DNA from: Crotalaria pallida
Taxonomy: Eukaryota; Streptophyta; Magnoliopsida; Fabales; Fabaceae
Assembly: GCA_037953625.1 (NCBI GenBank)
Contig: CM075652.1
Coordinates: forward strand, 37,814,501 to 37,878,500
Length of the DNA stretch: 64,000 nucleotides
Direction of reading: 5' to 3'
Under the pieces are notes generated by a model. That model saw nothing but the letters and a program-made list of their open reading frames with translations. It was not told where the DNA came from and ran no database searches. Shown one piece after another: positions 29,521 through 41,227 of this stretch (positions are counted from its first letter, which is position 1; each line of letters starts with the position of its first letter). A program made the translations under genes and the position numbers.

Positions 29521-31898
29521 AGGATCAAATGATAAGTTGCCTATGACGTTTTCTTGTGTGTCTAAAGCAAGACTAAATTAAACATTCATGGAGAAAATTA
29601 ATCTACGTCCACAAAAAGATATTATATCAATACATAGTGGGCAGCAAATTCCGTCGCCACTTACTTATTCCTCGAGTTGTCCTATAAGTCACATCATACG
29701 ACTTATGTTTGGTCCAACATCTGATCTCCTGCTACGTATCTCTTCTCCATTGGTCATCAAGAATTATCTTCTTCAATCTCCTCCCTCTTGGTCCCAAGAA
29801 AGAGCCTTTTGCACCATCGTTTTACTATAAACTTCTACTCAAAAAGAGCAAAAATTACCGGACAAGCATAAGCAGCAATTTCTCACTCCTCTCGGTCTCC
29901 AAGAATAAGAATTGAATGAACATTTGTGATTTAGGTTCCTCCCTTGGTGCAAACAAAGGATCTTTCTATTTCTTTTATTAAATCTGTTTTTATGAATTTA
30001 ATGGACAAATTAAAATAATAATGCTCCATCGGTTTCACGGAAATATTTATAGTTTTTATCTCATGTTTAACATGTATTGTTTTTTTTACAAAATGCAATA
30101 CATAATTAATGATATTTTTTTCTAACATACTCTTGTTTATAACATCTTCTTTTTCACTTCCAATATATTTATCTCCCTTCAATAATAATTATAGAGAAAC
30201 ATTATACTCGAAATACAACAAATTCTTACATACTGTAACCATTTTTTAAAATTTGCGACATAACCTTAATGAAAGGTGCATTCTGCAATGCATAAAAAGA
30301 CATAGCATGCATTTGTGCATGCTTTTACTTTTACAGGTAATAGCAAGTTTTCACATATTTGTAAAAAAGTCCCTTATAAATTCAATATTGTTCAACAATA
30401 CTATTGCACAAAAAGGCAATTTTACCCTCAAAGACCTCCACCTCCGTCGGCACCGGCACCGACACCTCCACCCCTATCGAAGCCCTCCGTCGGCAACAGC
30501 ACTGACATCGTCACCTCCACCTCCACTTCCGCCGGCACCAGCATCTCCACCCCATCCAGGACCTCCACCTCCACCGATTGAGGCCTAAATCATGAGATCG
30601 TGTGAAGATCCCGATTAATCGGTTGCAGTTGTTTGACCAAACACGGAATGAGAACTCGAACGAGGTGTCGTCGAGTTCCACATCCTCGTCGCAGATCAAA
30701 ATGGAGTCGATGGAGATGTCGTGGTGGCGAGGGAGGAAACGGGAGCGGAGGGGTTGCGGGAGTTGGGAGGAAACAGAGGGAGAACCGTATGATGCGGTGA
30801 TGGTCAAACAAACCATTTCAGATCTAGATCTGGATGCAGGTGATAGCGTGATGGTCGAATGGCGAGGTCAGGAGGTGATGGTTAAAGACGACGAAGAAGG
30901 TGGTGGCGGTGACAGTGACGGTGGTTGGTGAAGCAGAGGTGATTGACCCTCCGACATCACACACACGGATCAGAAACCATCTCCCTCCCGATCTCCATCG
31001 GTCCTCTTGCGTTCATGGTGACCACCATGGGCTAATCCTCATCATCACCGTTTCAAATCTAATGTGCCACGAGCAATAGAACTTGGGGGTGGTTGTCGGA
31101 ACAAGCTAACCAAAATGAAGCTTGCTCTTTTTGGGGTTCGGTGAGATAAAATGAAGCGGTGGTCCAGCGGCAGCAATTTTGTGACCGACGGAGGTTGCAA
31201 ACAGGTTGGGATGAGGGGTACACATGGGAAGTGCACGGATACACCGCAACCGACGAAGCAGGTAACCAACTCACATCATAGTCGTTTATGTCATGTAAGA
31301 CAATATCAATGGCTTATATCAATACATGCATCAATGCATGTTATGTCTTTTTATGAATCAGAGACTGCACCTAATGAAACGTGCGAATAATCATTTGAAA
31401 GATTAATTTTCTCTTTTTTATTATTCCTTTACTAGTGTTCGTTAACATTCGTGTCTAACAAATTTGATGCAATTGCATCTATCTCTAGCCAACCTTTCGA
31501 AATGTAATTATTCTGGAATAGAATATTCGATACCGTTTAAACAATTGGTTGGTTCCGATTGCAAATAGAAGTATCTTGGAGTAACTCTGTTCTCAACTTC
31601 CCATCATTTTTTAAACTCATCTTTGTATGGTGATCAGTTTGTTTTTTGGTCCTTTGGAATGAGGAATATGATATTCCCTATAAAGATTAAAATGTGAAAG
31701 TGACTAAGTTTGAATCTTGTTTTGAATCTTATCATGCACCGTCATCCAATGGTTTTTTCCATTCAGTGCATGAACGAAAGAGCACTGGCCGCAGAAGAAT
31801 GTTCAAATAATTGAAAGCAAATTAGCTTTTGTTAGGTCCTCATTACACACACCAGATTTGATAATATGCCAGCTCCCAACGCGAACTTATTTATTATA
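29519..31898. other. Low-copy-looking stretch with GC-rich block
   Basis: 29519-30420 is A/T-rich; 30027-30190 holds a partial MITE-like piece (CTCCATCGGTTTCACGG). 30420-31290 is clearly GC-richer than anything nearby, with CCTCCACCTCCGTCGGCACC-type runs, CACCG and GGTGG blocks and many CpG sites. ORFs of about 70-111 codons exist on both strands, none recognisable. It may be a decayed gene fragment or captured exon, but I cannot assign a product. 31291-31898 shows nothing further. Confidence 0.35.
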
Positions 31899-32200
31899 CT
31901 CCAATTTTTCACCTTTCTTCCTTTCGATTTGAAATATGAAAAAAAAAACATAAATCTCTTGGTTTAAAATATAATAAAAACTAACCAATTTTCTTAGATT
32001 TTGTTTCATTCTGAATGTCACTTTCCTAAAACATTTTTAGAAAATTGTTATCTTATTTGATTTTTGTTTTATTCACACTGCAACTTTCCTAAAATACCTC
32101 TATTTTTTTTTATAAATTAGAGGAAATTAATTACAATTGACTAACCTCCTTAATAAGCGCAAAATTAGTTAGTTTTGCTTATAATTTGAGCCGGAAGGAG
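31899..32200. mobile_element. Stowaway-like MITE
   Basis: 302 bp with ends CTCC and GGAG, flanked by TA (31897-31898 / 32201-32202). The interior is alignable with the truncated copy at 32695 (TTTTGTTTCATTC, AAATTAGAGGAAATTAA, GACTAACCTCCTTAATA). Confidence 0.65.
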
Positions 32201-32366
32201 TAATATTTTTTTTCTTCAATATAATGATTATATTGGAGCATGATAGACAAATTATCTCAAATTCTGACCACAGTTAATTATTTTTTAAAACATGTACATA
32301 ACCTTTAAATACACTACATATAAAACAGAGGGAGTAACACGTATCCTAATCACTAATAATGTTATA

Positions 32367-32639
32367 CTTAATCCGGTCCTATTTATAAAATATTTTTAGG
32401 ATTTTTCTCTTCCACCTAAGATAGTTAAACTTGTTAATGACATTAGAAATATGAAAATTTAATATATTTTTTTCAAAACTACCCATATAATTATTATTGG
32501 GACTCTAAATAGTCTTGATTTAATAGGGATGTTTGTGAAAAAAAAATAATTAAATGCTATTGAAAATTGAAATGGGGCTTTAAAAATATGACCAAAATAA
32601 AAAATCTCAAAAGTATCTTATATATAAGACCGAAGGAAG
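32367..32639. mobile_element. Stowaway-like MITE
   Basis: 273 bp with inverted ends CTTAATCCGGTCCTATTTAT and TATATAAGACCGAAGGAAG, TA on both sides. Same family as 29046-29313. Confidence 0.7.
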
Positions 32640-32694
32640 TAGTCAACACAATAAGGGTAGTATGTGCTGATTTCCGATAAAACTTTATGGTGTA

Positions 32695-32932
32695 CTCCCT
32701 TTGATCTCATTTATAAGCAAAAAAAGACACATCATTAATGGTCTTAAGTATAAGTAAAAATTAACTAACTTTCTATTCTCAATACAATCATTCCTAAAAT
32801 ATATTCATAATGTGGTTGAATTATTTAATTTTTTGTTTCATTCCCAATAATATAAATTTACTAAAGTAATCTATTTTTTTTATAAATTTGAGAAAATTAA
32901 ATGCAGTCAACTAACTTTCTTAATAGGTGTGA
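32695..32932. mobile_element. Stowaway-like MITE truncated by a gypsy LTR
   Basis: Starts CTCCCTTTGATCTCATTTAT after a TA and is alignable with 31899-32200, but its right end is cut by the LTR starting at 32933. The MITE is therefore older than that LTR. Confidence 0.65.
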
Positions 32933-35900
32933 TGTAACATCCCGCATTTTTTCTTACTTAAATAAATATATAAATTTTAATAAAATCTATTTTGAGAGTT
33001 TATAAAGGATTTTTAGATGAATATTTTATTTGGTTAAGTAACAAGGTATTTACTTTTTATAGAGTATCATAAATAAATATTTTCGTAGATTCAAAATAAA
33101 ATGATTTTTATTGAGTTTGGACTGATTTGATTAATAAAAGATAAGTCATGATTTTATTATTCTTGATTTCTTTGAGAAATGAGTTTCTTATGGACTTTAA
33201 TAGATTTAATAACTTCGAAAATTTATAACTTTTTAACCGTAACTCCGAAAAATTATGATCTTTATATGAAAACGATCGTATTGAAATGTAGAATTTAAAA
33301 ATGTAACTTTTATAATTTTCTGGGTTGATTTACAAAAATTTATTTTCCAGGTCTGTAAAGTATGAATTTTGAAAGTATTAATTATAAAAAAAATAGTTAG
33401 AGACCTCTAATGAATTATTCCTTTTGGAAATCTCATATATACATGAAAACATGATTTTAGAAAATAAAATGGGGACGATATCTATAGCCAATTAGTACAG
33501 TTTATTATTTTATTTCAAAAGTGTATTTTGGAGTTTTTATCCATTAATCTTAATCTTTGTCTCTTTAAAAAAAATAAAAAAAATTATTATCTTGTGAAAT
33601 AAATTAAAAATGTAATGTGTGTGCTTGACTTGGTGAGTATGTATGTGTGATGCTTGCATAATGAATGATGTGTGAATGTATTTGAATTATTATGATTAAA
33701 ATTATATTATAATGCGTATGATGGAAAATGAAAATGCAATGTGTATGTGTGTATGCATGTGTGTGGCGTGTGCATGCGTGGAGGGAGAGTAGGATTTTAT
33801 TTCCTTCTAAGCTAAGGGAATCAAAGAGAAAAATTAAATTAAATGCAAAATAGGAAGAAGCCTTGTAGAAGAAGGATGGTGCCTTGATAAGACTTAATGT
33901 CTTAAGTCACTCCATCTTGTCTACCAAGAATGACTAGCTTTCGTGCAACAAAATGGAGGACAAAACTACCCTTGCATGTGGTCCATAAACCCAAAATTTA
34001 GTGAGTGAATCTCATGGACTTGGCCTTGCTTATATATAGGGGAAGGCTAGCTTCATTTGGCCATTTTACACACACTTACAAGTTTTCCAAACACTTGAGT
34101 TCTAGAGCAACATCAAGCTTTAGAACTAGAGAGAAAGAGAGAGAGTGAGGCGTGAGAGAGAGAAGAGAAGGAGAAGGAGAAATCCTCCATCAACAACCCT
34201 TGGAAACCTTCAACCCATCTTTCTAGTTTCATCTTCACCTTCAAGATTAGAAGAAGAAAGTCACTCCCACCACTAGGAGAAGGAGGCCGAATCATTAGGA
34301 GGAAGAAGAAGAAGATTTTGTTGGCCTTTGAAAGCTTGTAGTTGTGTTTTTCTAAGGTAGATGTTAAAGATTATTTGATGAAGCTTTGTAAAAGAACTAT
34401 AAGGATATTATTATGCTTTAAGTTAGCTTTAGGAATTGGCTTGCATGTGCATGGTTGGGCATGATATAGAAATTTAGGATGCATGCAAAATCTTCTAATC
34501 TCTCTTGAAACATCCCTTTGATCTAAGCATGAACTAATCTTATGATGCTTTATAAATGTTCATTTTATGATGCATGTTAGTTATTTAGGGTGATCTTGAG
34601 TTGTAGACTACATGAATGTGAATGATTTATTATGATCTTGAGTTTTTAGTTACATGCATGATGATCTTTGACTTTACATGATTATCTTTTTATTTTCCTT
34701 GAAAAAGAGTTAAGATTGTTTATTTTGGTCCCTTGATCTTTTCGGTTTTATGGATATAATTAGAAAGATTAATTTTTAATTATTGCATGTTGGATTTTTG
34801 TGTTGATCTATGGTTTTTAGTTACATGCATCTCAAGATTTATGTTTGTTTTGATGAATAAAGCATGCATGTTGATTTTTATGCTTGATGTGATTTTTGGT
34901 TTCTACTGTGAAAAAGAAGTTTAAATTTTTCATATGATTCTTGATTTTTTTCGGTTTATACACAATAATTAGTAAAATGAAATTGTGATTAGTCTTAAGA
35001 GTTTATGCATGTTAGGAATTTGGTTAGATCTTGGATTTTGAGCACATGCATGATGATCTTTTGCTTTAAAGGATTCTTTTAAATTTTTCCTTGGAAATAA
35101 GTTGAGATTACTTATTTTGATTTCTATGATCTTTTTGGTTTAGAGATAATTAGGGAGATTAATTCTTGGAGTTATTGCATGTTGCATGTCAATAAAATAA
35201 TGATGATTTTCTTACTTAAGTATTAGGCCATTGCATGTATAATAGGTTAGAAGTTTAGTTTGATGAAAATAAAAGTATGTGATGATTATGTTTTATGCAT
35301 GTAAGTATTTGAGATGACTATTGTTGCATGTAAGTGATTAGAAGTAAATTAGGATTATTAGTCTAATGTTAAGTGTTAAGTGTCATGCACGATAGCTTTA
35401 AAGTTTGCTTTAGAGAAATTAAAGTATATGCATGATTATATTTGATCTTGAAAAGCTAAAGATTTGGTCTTGCATGTTAAAGGATTGATAAAAAGATGTT
35501 ATTTTTAAGAGAATTAAAAATGAATTTTCAAGAATGATGTGACAAGGGCCAATGCTTGTTATGGTTGTGATTTGACAATTAGTATTTAAAGATTTTTATT
35601 TGGTTGTGAGTGCATATGTTTGGTGACATGATGATGATCATGAATGATGGTTGATTTTAGAAAGCTTAAAATAAATGAGATCTTTGTATTGCATTTTGTG
35701 TTATAGAAGAAAATAATTGGAACCTTAAGTTGCCCTATAATAGTGAGAAATTCGGCTTTTATATATACAAAAAGGACAAGATTAAATTAATTAATTGAAA
35801 AGTATAATTTCTAAATAAAAAGGATATTTAAAGATAGTTTATATAATTCAAGTATTAAATGAAAATATGGTTTGAGTAATGGCAAAAGATGTGACTTTGA

Positions 35901-36498
35901 AATGATAAATGGGTGCTGTCCGTTTAGTATTTTTATTAAAAAGTGGTTTTTCAAGTTAGCTATTTTACTAATGGATGTAATTTTCAGCCTTTAATTAATG
36001 AACCTTTTTAGTTTGAAAAATCTCTTTTAAAGGTGCTTTATGTTTCTTAAAGTTATTGATCAAAGTGTTTTACAAGACTTGATTTATGTTTGAAAAGTCT
36101 TATTCTAAGAAATAGTTTTCCAGTATAAGTTAAATTTATTTTCAAGAATGAAATAAAAATATTTTGAAGAAATCATGATTAATTTGTTAAGAGGTATTAC
36201 AAATATTATCATAGCATGTTAGTGTTTTCAGTTCGTTTATTTGTGTTTAAAGTTAAGGACTTAGACTAAAGCGAAAAGTCTGGTTGTTTTCAAATTATTT
36301 TGAAGAAGGAAATATTCAATTTTCGATTAAGAGAATTTTTGTGAATAAAGTAAGATTTTTTAGATAAGCATATATGTGTGGGCCGAATGGACTAAAGAAA
36401 AATAATAAGGTGGTTTTTTTTTTAGTATTTTGTTTGATTGCTAAATGACAATTCAATAAAGTATAAGAGTGAATTGGTTTTATATGAAATAAATATAG

Positions 36499-36535
<37 letters not shown>

Positions 36536-37352
36536 TATGAGCGTATGTGTGTGTGATAGTGTGGTTGAATGCAAAGTTATTTATGTGATTTGTGTATGAT
36601 GACTGTTTGACCTTGTATGAAAATAATGGTAGTCATGATATTGATTTTTGATGAATAAAGAATAAAAGGACTTTGAGTATTTTGAAATAAATTAAAAAGT
36701 TATTGATGTTGTCCCAAATTAATTTGTAAAAGATCTTTTAAAAAGAAATTTAATGATTTCTAAGATGTATATTTTATAAGAGTTTGAATGAATTTAATGA
36801 AGGTTGTTTTGGAATTGTTTTCAAGTCTTAATAAAGATGTTTTGGTCACACCTAGAATTTTATAGATTTGTTTTAGACTTGGAATCATTTGGATATTGGC
36901 AATGTGATTAGGTGTTATATAACGACCTATTGAAGTTAAAAGTGTTTTAAGGATGTTAAAAATGTTTTCGAAATAAATTTATTAAGAATGATTTTAACGT
37001 AAGGAAAATGTTATAGTTGCAAGCACGAAAGGGAAGCGGGGACGGAGTAGCTAATCTGCATTCGAGGAGTACCTTGGGAATCTGCACGCCAATTTAGGTG
37101 AGAGAGAAGCTTCCTTAAGACATCGTGGTATTTAGGTGATTTATTAGGATGTTCTCGATCATCGCAAAGGTCGGGACTTCGTGGTTCTGAGTCAGTAGTA
37201 TAGTGGCAATTGTTTGTGATTGTGTGGCCACTTATACGAAGGAGACAAAGACCACATATTATGTTATGATGTATGTTTTGATAATGTCAAGCTTTCGTTT
37301 ATTTATTTACGCATGATGAATATTTATATCTATTGTTGATCATGAAGAATAT
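32933..37352 (+). mobile_element. Long gypsy LTR sequence, right end interrupted
   Basis: Starts TGTAACATCCCGC. Its first 450 bp match the solo LTR head at 2903 (shared CTTTATATGAAAACGATCGT and TTGAAATGTAGAATTT). No gag or pol domain is visible over 4.4 kb, which is A/T-rich with repeated GCATGTTG, TTGATCTT and TTTTCGGTTT words suggesting diverged internal duplications. An (AT)n microsatellite lies at 36503-36529. At 37353 another LTR begins, so the 3' end is not seen here. It may be an exceptionally long LTR or an LTR plus non-coding interior. Confidence 0.6.
36503..36529. repeat. (AT)n microsatellite
   Basis: About 27 bp of pure AT dinucleotide inside the long gypsy LTR sequence. Confidence 0.9.
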
Positions 37353-37820
37353 TGTAACAACCCTAATTTTAATCCCTAGTATAATTATAAGTTTTAATGA
37401 ATTAAATATTTGTTTCTTGAAATCAATCATTTAGTTGTTGGGTATTTTCATAAAAAGACATTATGTTAATTACGAAAGAGTATCTAATTATATTTAAAGT
37501 TAATTCTTTTAAAGAAAAATTTATCATATTAAAATAATGCTAAACGTTTTAGATACTTTACATAACCTTTATGTATTCAACAATGAATTATGTTCAGTGT
37601 TTTCAAATATTTGATTCTTAAAAATATATTACTCTAACTAATAAATTAATTAATAAAAGTATATGGTTTTAAAAAAAATAGAAACAAGGACTTATGCGTG
37701 TGTGGTTTGGGTGTGAGGGCAAAATCCCTAAGTTCTTCTTCTCCCTAGGTTTGGCAGCGCCGCCCCTTCCTTCTCATGTCTTCTTCATCTTCTTCAATTT
37801 TGGAAAGCCATACTCTCTCT
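37353..37820 (+). mobile_element. 5' fragment of a third type of gypsy LTR
   Basis: Begins TGTAACAACCCTAATTTTAA and resembles the head of the LTR at 55689 (ATAATTATAA and neighbouring A/T words). It runs to about 37820, where Sirevirus LTR sequence takes over. The remainder would lie beyond the right edge of the window. It contains a short GC-rich run near 37755. No gene. Confidence 0.5.
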
Positions 37821-39352
37821 TGTAAAATCAAGTCTCCGATTAAGGTGGATTAATTATGATGATGACAATGTAATTAAATTATGGACTTAATTTGAAGAAT
37901 GCAAGCCCAACAATAAAGAAGATCAAGTGCTTAGTTTAATTATTCATTCTCATTTATTCTTATTGTATTTTATTTTATTTATGAGAGTGAGTAGTTTAGG
38001 TTTTTATTCTCACATAAGGTCAAATAATATTCATGCATGAAAGGTTGAGATTAAAACCAATTAGACTTGAGAAGAGAATTGAAAACAATGTTAGAAAACT
38101 TAATTTTTCCAACATTGACCAATTCACTCGAGTGATTCTCAATTCACTCGAGTGATTTATGAATTTTCAGTAATATAGCCGTTGGATAAAGTAAAAAGGC
38201 AACATTATTAGAGTTGACTAAAACACTCGAGTGTTTTCAAAAAGACTCGAGTATTTTGGGTCTGGCAGCAAATTTTTTAAACGTTAGAAGAGGACAAAAA
38301 GGGGGGAATAACTTGGTTTTTCCTTCCCTTTTGTCCCCTCACTTATATTCTGAATAGTGGCCATTATCCAAGAGAACAAGCTTACATTCTTTCATTGATT
38401 CTCTCTCTCTCAAGTGTTAAAATCATTTTCTCTCTCAAAACTCAACCAAGCATTCATCTTTATTATTTGTCTTAGTGAATTAAGAGAGGGTGCTTCATTT
38501 GTAAGAGAATTATTTGTTGTAAAATTCTCAAACACTCAAACACTTTAGCTTGTTTAGAAAATCTTGGTGAGGTATCCAAGTACATGGTGAGGTATCCAAG
38601 TTCTCAAGCCTTGGGAGGTTCTCAAGCACAAAGACTAAGAGGACTCTTAGCTTGGTGGGCTCTTGGAGGTTCCAAGGAGCTTAAGAAGAAGGGACTCTTC
38701 ATCACCAAATCAAGTTGGGGTAGAAATTTCAAGAGTTTGGTACACTCTTGAAAAGGGTTAGGATTGAGTGAGGAATCTCAATTTATCCTTGTAATTTCTA
38801 ACAATTTGATTACTAGTAGAAACTCCTAAGTTGATTAGGGGGACTGGATTAGCACTCTATATTGAGTGTGAACCAGGATAAAATTGGTGTTGTCTCTCTC
38901 TTTTATAGCTTTCTTAGTTTTCAAGTAAAACCAAACCCTAAGTTCTCTAGAAAGGGGCTTTTATAATTCTAGTAGTAATTGGTTGCAATTAACTTGTTTT
39001 CAACTTGTTTTAATTTAGTTTAATTGCCCTCTACTTTGATTTATATCTGCCTTGGATTAGTCTTTAAGAAATTGAATCATTTTGCTAAATTTCTCTGAAA
39101 CTGCTCCTTTCTGTTCTGCATAAAACACTCGAGTGTTTTACAATTCACTCGAGTATTTCGTAGCATTTCACTCGAGTGTTATTCATTTTCACGCGAGTGT
39201 TTTTAAATTCACTCGAGTAAATTGCCCAGTTTCAGAAAAACAAGCTTTTGATCAATTATCTTTTAATTGCACCGAAAATTAGTCACTGTTGCTTCCATAT
39301 TACTATTCACCCCCCTCTAGTAATTGCTAAGCCCGCTTGTTGGTTTCCAACA
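37821..39352 (+). repeat. 5' LTR of the right Sirevirus
   Basis: Ends TTGGTTTCCAACA at 39352, the same end as the left Sirevirus LTR. It contains CTCGAG pairs in U3 (38127/38147, 38226/38246), a CT-rich start region (about 38396-38440), the GAACCAGGATAAAA box near 38873 and a second array at 39128-39217. The start coordinate is approximate. Confidence 0.7.
39128..39217. promoter_or_regulatory. CTCGAG palindrome array near the LTR 3' end
   Basis: Sites at 39128, 39148, 39171, 39192 (CGCGAG variant) and 39212, spaced 20, 23, 21, 20. It sits in the same relative position as the inner arrays of the other two Sirevirus LTRs. Confidence 0.55.
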
Positions 39353-39354
39353 AG

Positions 39355-39366
39355 TGGTATCAGAGC
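39355..39366 (+). promoter_or_regulatory. Primer-binding site, initiator-Met tRNA
   Basis: TGGTATCAGAGC, two nucleotides after the LTR end, the same spacing as in the left Sirevirus. Confidence 0.95.
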
Positions 39367-39420
39367 TCGGTCGAAAGATCGAGCATAAAAGCTTTTTCGA
39401 AAAAGATCCTTTTGGAAACA

Positions 39421-41214
39421 ATGGGCTCTAGCAATCAACAAGAAGGGTCTATGTCTCTTAACCGACCTCCATTCTTCAATGGTGAAGATTATTCTTATTG
39501 GAAGGTTATGATGAGAGTTTTTGTAGAAGCAATAGACACCGATATTTGGGATGCAATTGAAAAAGGTCCTTATATTCCTAGAAGAGTGATTAATGGTGAA
39601 GCCATTGTTATTCCTAGGACAAGTTGGAATGAAGATGATAAAAAGAAAGTTTCATATGATTTAAAAGCTAAAAATATCATCTTCTCCGCTTTCTCCAAAA
39701 ATGAATTTCATAGGATTTCACAATGTCAATCGGCTAAAGAAATGTGGGATACCTTGCAAATTACTCATGAGGGAACTAGTGAAGTTAGAGACTCAAGATT
39801 AAATGCTTTAACTCATGAATATGAGCTCTTTCATATGTTCCCTAATGAGTCTATCAATGATATGCAAACAAGGTTCACACATATCGTTAACCAATTGATT
39901 GGCTTAGGAAAGGAATTTAGAGAAGGTGAAACTACTAACAAAGTCTTGAGATGTCTTGATAGGAGATGGCAACCTAAGGTGACCGCCATCAAGGAATCTA
40001 AGGATGTAAAATCTATGGACTTGACCACCTTGTTTGGAAAGCTCCAAGAACATGAGATGGAACTATCAAGACTTCACCTAAATGAAGATTCGGACAAGAA
40101 AAAGAAGAGCATCTCTCTGAAAGCCTCAACCAAAATGTCAAAAGAGGATGAAGATGAATCTTCAAGTGAAGGCTTCGATCGTGCTCTAAATGAGGAAGAC
40201 ATTAGCTTATTTTCCAAGAGGTTCAACAAATTCCTCAAAGGAAAAAAGGGTAGTTCATCATTCTCTAAGGACAAGAGACCTCAAGACAAAAGAATCAAGG
40301 ATAGCAAGCCAAGAAACAAAAGCTCAAGTGAAATTGTGAAATGTCATGAGTGTGGTGGGATAGGACACATAAGAATGGAATGTCCCACCTACTTGAGAAA
40401 GAATGAGAAGAAGACTCAAGATGGCAAGGGGAAAAGAGCTTACATTGTTTGGGATGAACCGGAAAAGGATTCCAAGTCATCCTCAAGTAGTTCGGATGAT
40501 GAGGAAGCCAAGCTATGCCTCATGGCCATGAATGACAATGAAGCCTCCTCAAGTAGTGAAAGAAATGACAATGAGAGTGAGGATGAGGTATCATCTAACT
40601 ATTCTTACACCTCCTCTCATACTATTTCTTATGATGATTTGCTAAATGAATATAATGAAATGCTCACTCAATTTGAAAGACTTGCTAAAGTTAACAAAGA
40701 AAAAGGAAAGAAGCTTTTGGAGTATCAAAAGGAAATCAATGAATTAGAAAAATCTATTAATGAATTGAAACTCCAAAATGCATCCTTGGAACTTGCTAAC
40801 TCTAGTCATGTTTGGGAGAATGCAAATCAATCATATACCATAACTCATTGTGAAAAGTGTTGTGTGCTTGAAAATGAAGTTAATGATTTGAAAATCAAAC
40901 TCAACACCTTTAACAAAAGTGATAGAAACCTAGATCGTTTAATTGGTTCTCTTAGACACAATTCAAACAAAACCGGTCTAGGATATGTCCACAAGAAAAA
41001 GAAAAATAAAGTGGTTGGTTCATTCTCAAAAATTGATTTTACAAAGAAACCAACTTGCTTCTATTGTGGAAAGTTTGGACATACAAACAATAAGTGCCAT
41101 ATCAAAAATTTTGGAATTCAAAATGGTACTTATGTTTGGATTAAGAAGGGAGAATCATCCATGACTAACAAAAAGGGACCCAACATAATTTGGGTACCCA
41201 AAATGAGCAAGTGA
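39421..41214 (+). CDS. gag: Sirevirus gag, intact
   Basis: 597 codons from ATG at 39421 (MGSSNQQEG); the open frame extends upstream through the primer site but the homologue in the left Sirevirus also starts M-G-S. The N-terminal capsid domain (YWKVMMRVF, then LTHEYELFHMFPNE) builds the particle. Zinc knuckle 1 CHECGGIGHIRMEC lies at about residue 307. A serine/aspartate-rich segment and a coiled-coil-prone region (about 410-480) rich in Glu, Lys and Leu follow. Zinc knuckle 2 CFYCGKFGHTNNKC lies at about residue 545. It ends with TGA at 41212-41214. Two knuckles far apart are unusual for copia Gag but shared by both Sireviruses here. The frame has no stop, although pol of the same element does. 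Confidence 0.93.
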   Translation: MGSSNQQEGSMSLNRPPFFNGEDYSYWKVMMRVFVEAIDTDIWDAIEKGPYIPRRVINGEAIVIPRTSWNEDDKKKVSYDLKAKNIIFSAFSKNEFHRISQCQSAKEMWDTLQITHEGTSEVRDSRLNALTHEYELFHMFPNESINDMQTRFTHIVNQLIGLGKEFREGETTNKVLRCLDRRWQPKVTAIKESKDVKSMDLTTLFGKLQEHEMELSRLHLNEDSDKKKKSISLKASTKMSKEDEDESSSEGFDRALNEEDISLFSKRFNKFLKGKKGSSSFSKDKRPQDKRIKDSKPRNKSSSEIVKCHECGGIGHIRMECPTYLRKNEKKTQDGKGKRAYIVWDEPEKDSKSSSSSSDDEEAKLCLMAMNDNEASSSSERNDNESEDEVSSNYSYTSSHTISYDDLLNEYNEMLTQFERLAKVNKEKGKKLLEYQKEINELEKSINELKLQNASLELANSSHVWENANQSYTITHCEKCCVLENEVNDLKIKLNTFNKSDRNLDRLIGSLRHNSNKTGLGYVHKKKKNKVVGSFSKIDFTKKPTCFYCGKFGHTNNKCHIKNFGIQNGTYVWIKKGESSMTNKKGPNIIWVPKMSK

Positions 41215-41227
41215 TTGTGTTTTGTAG

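Noticed and set aside
30253..30931. Overlapping ORFs of about 70-111 codons suggesting a host gene
   Set aside because: Several frames on both strands are open because of GC-rich low complexity; no domain, splice pattern or start context supports one. Kept only as an unexplained block.
34113..34295. 60-residue serine-rich ORF
   Set aside because: Antisense translation of the GA-rich leader in a gypsy LTR.
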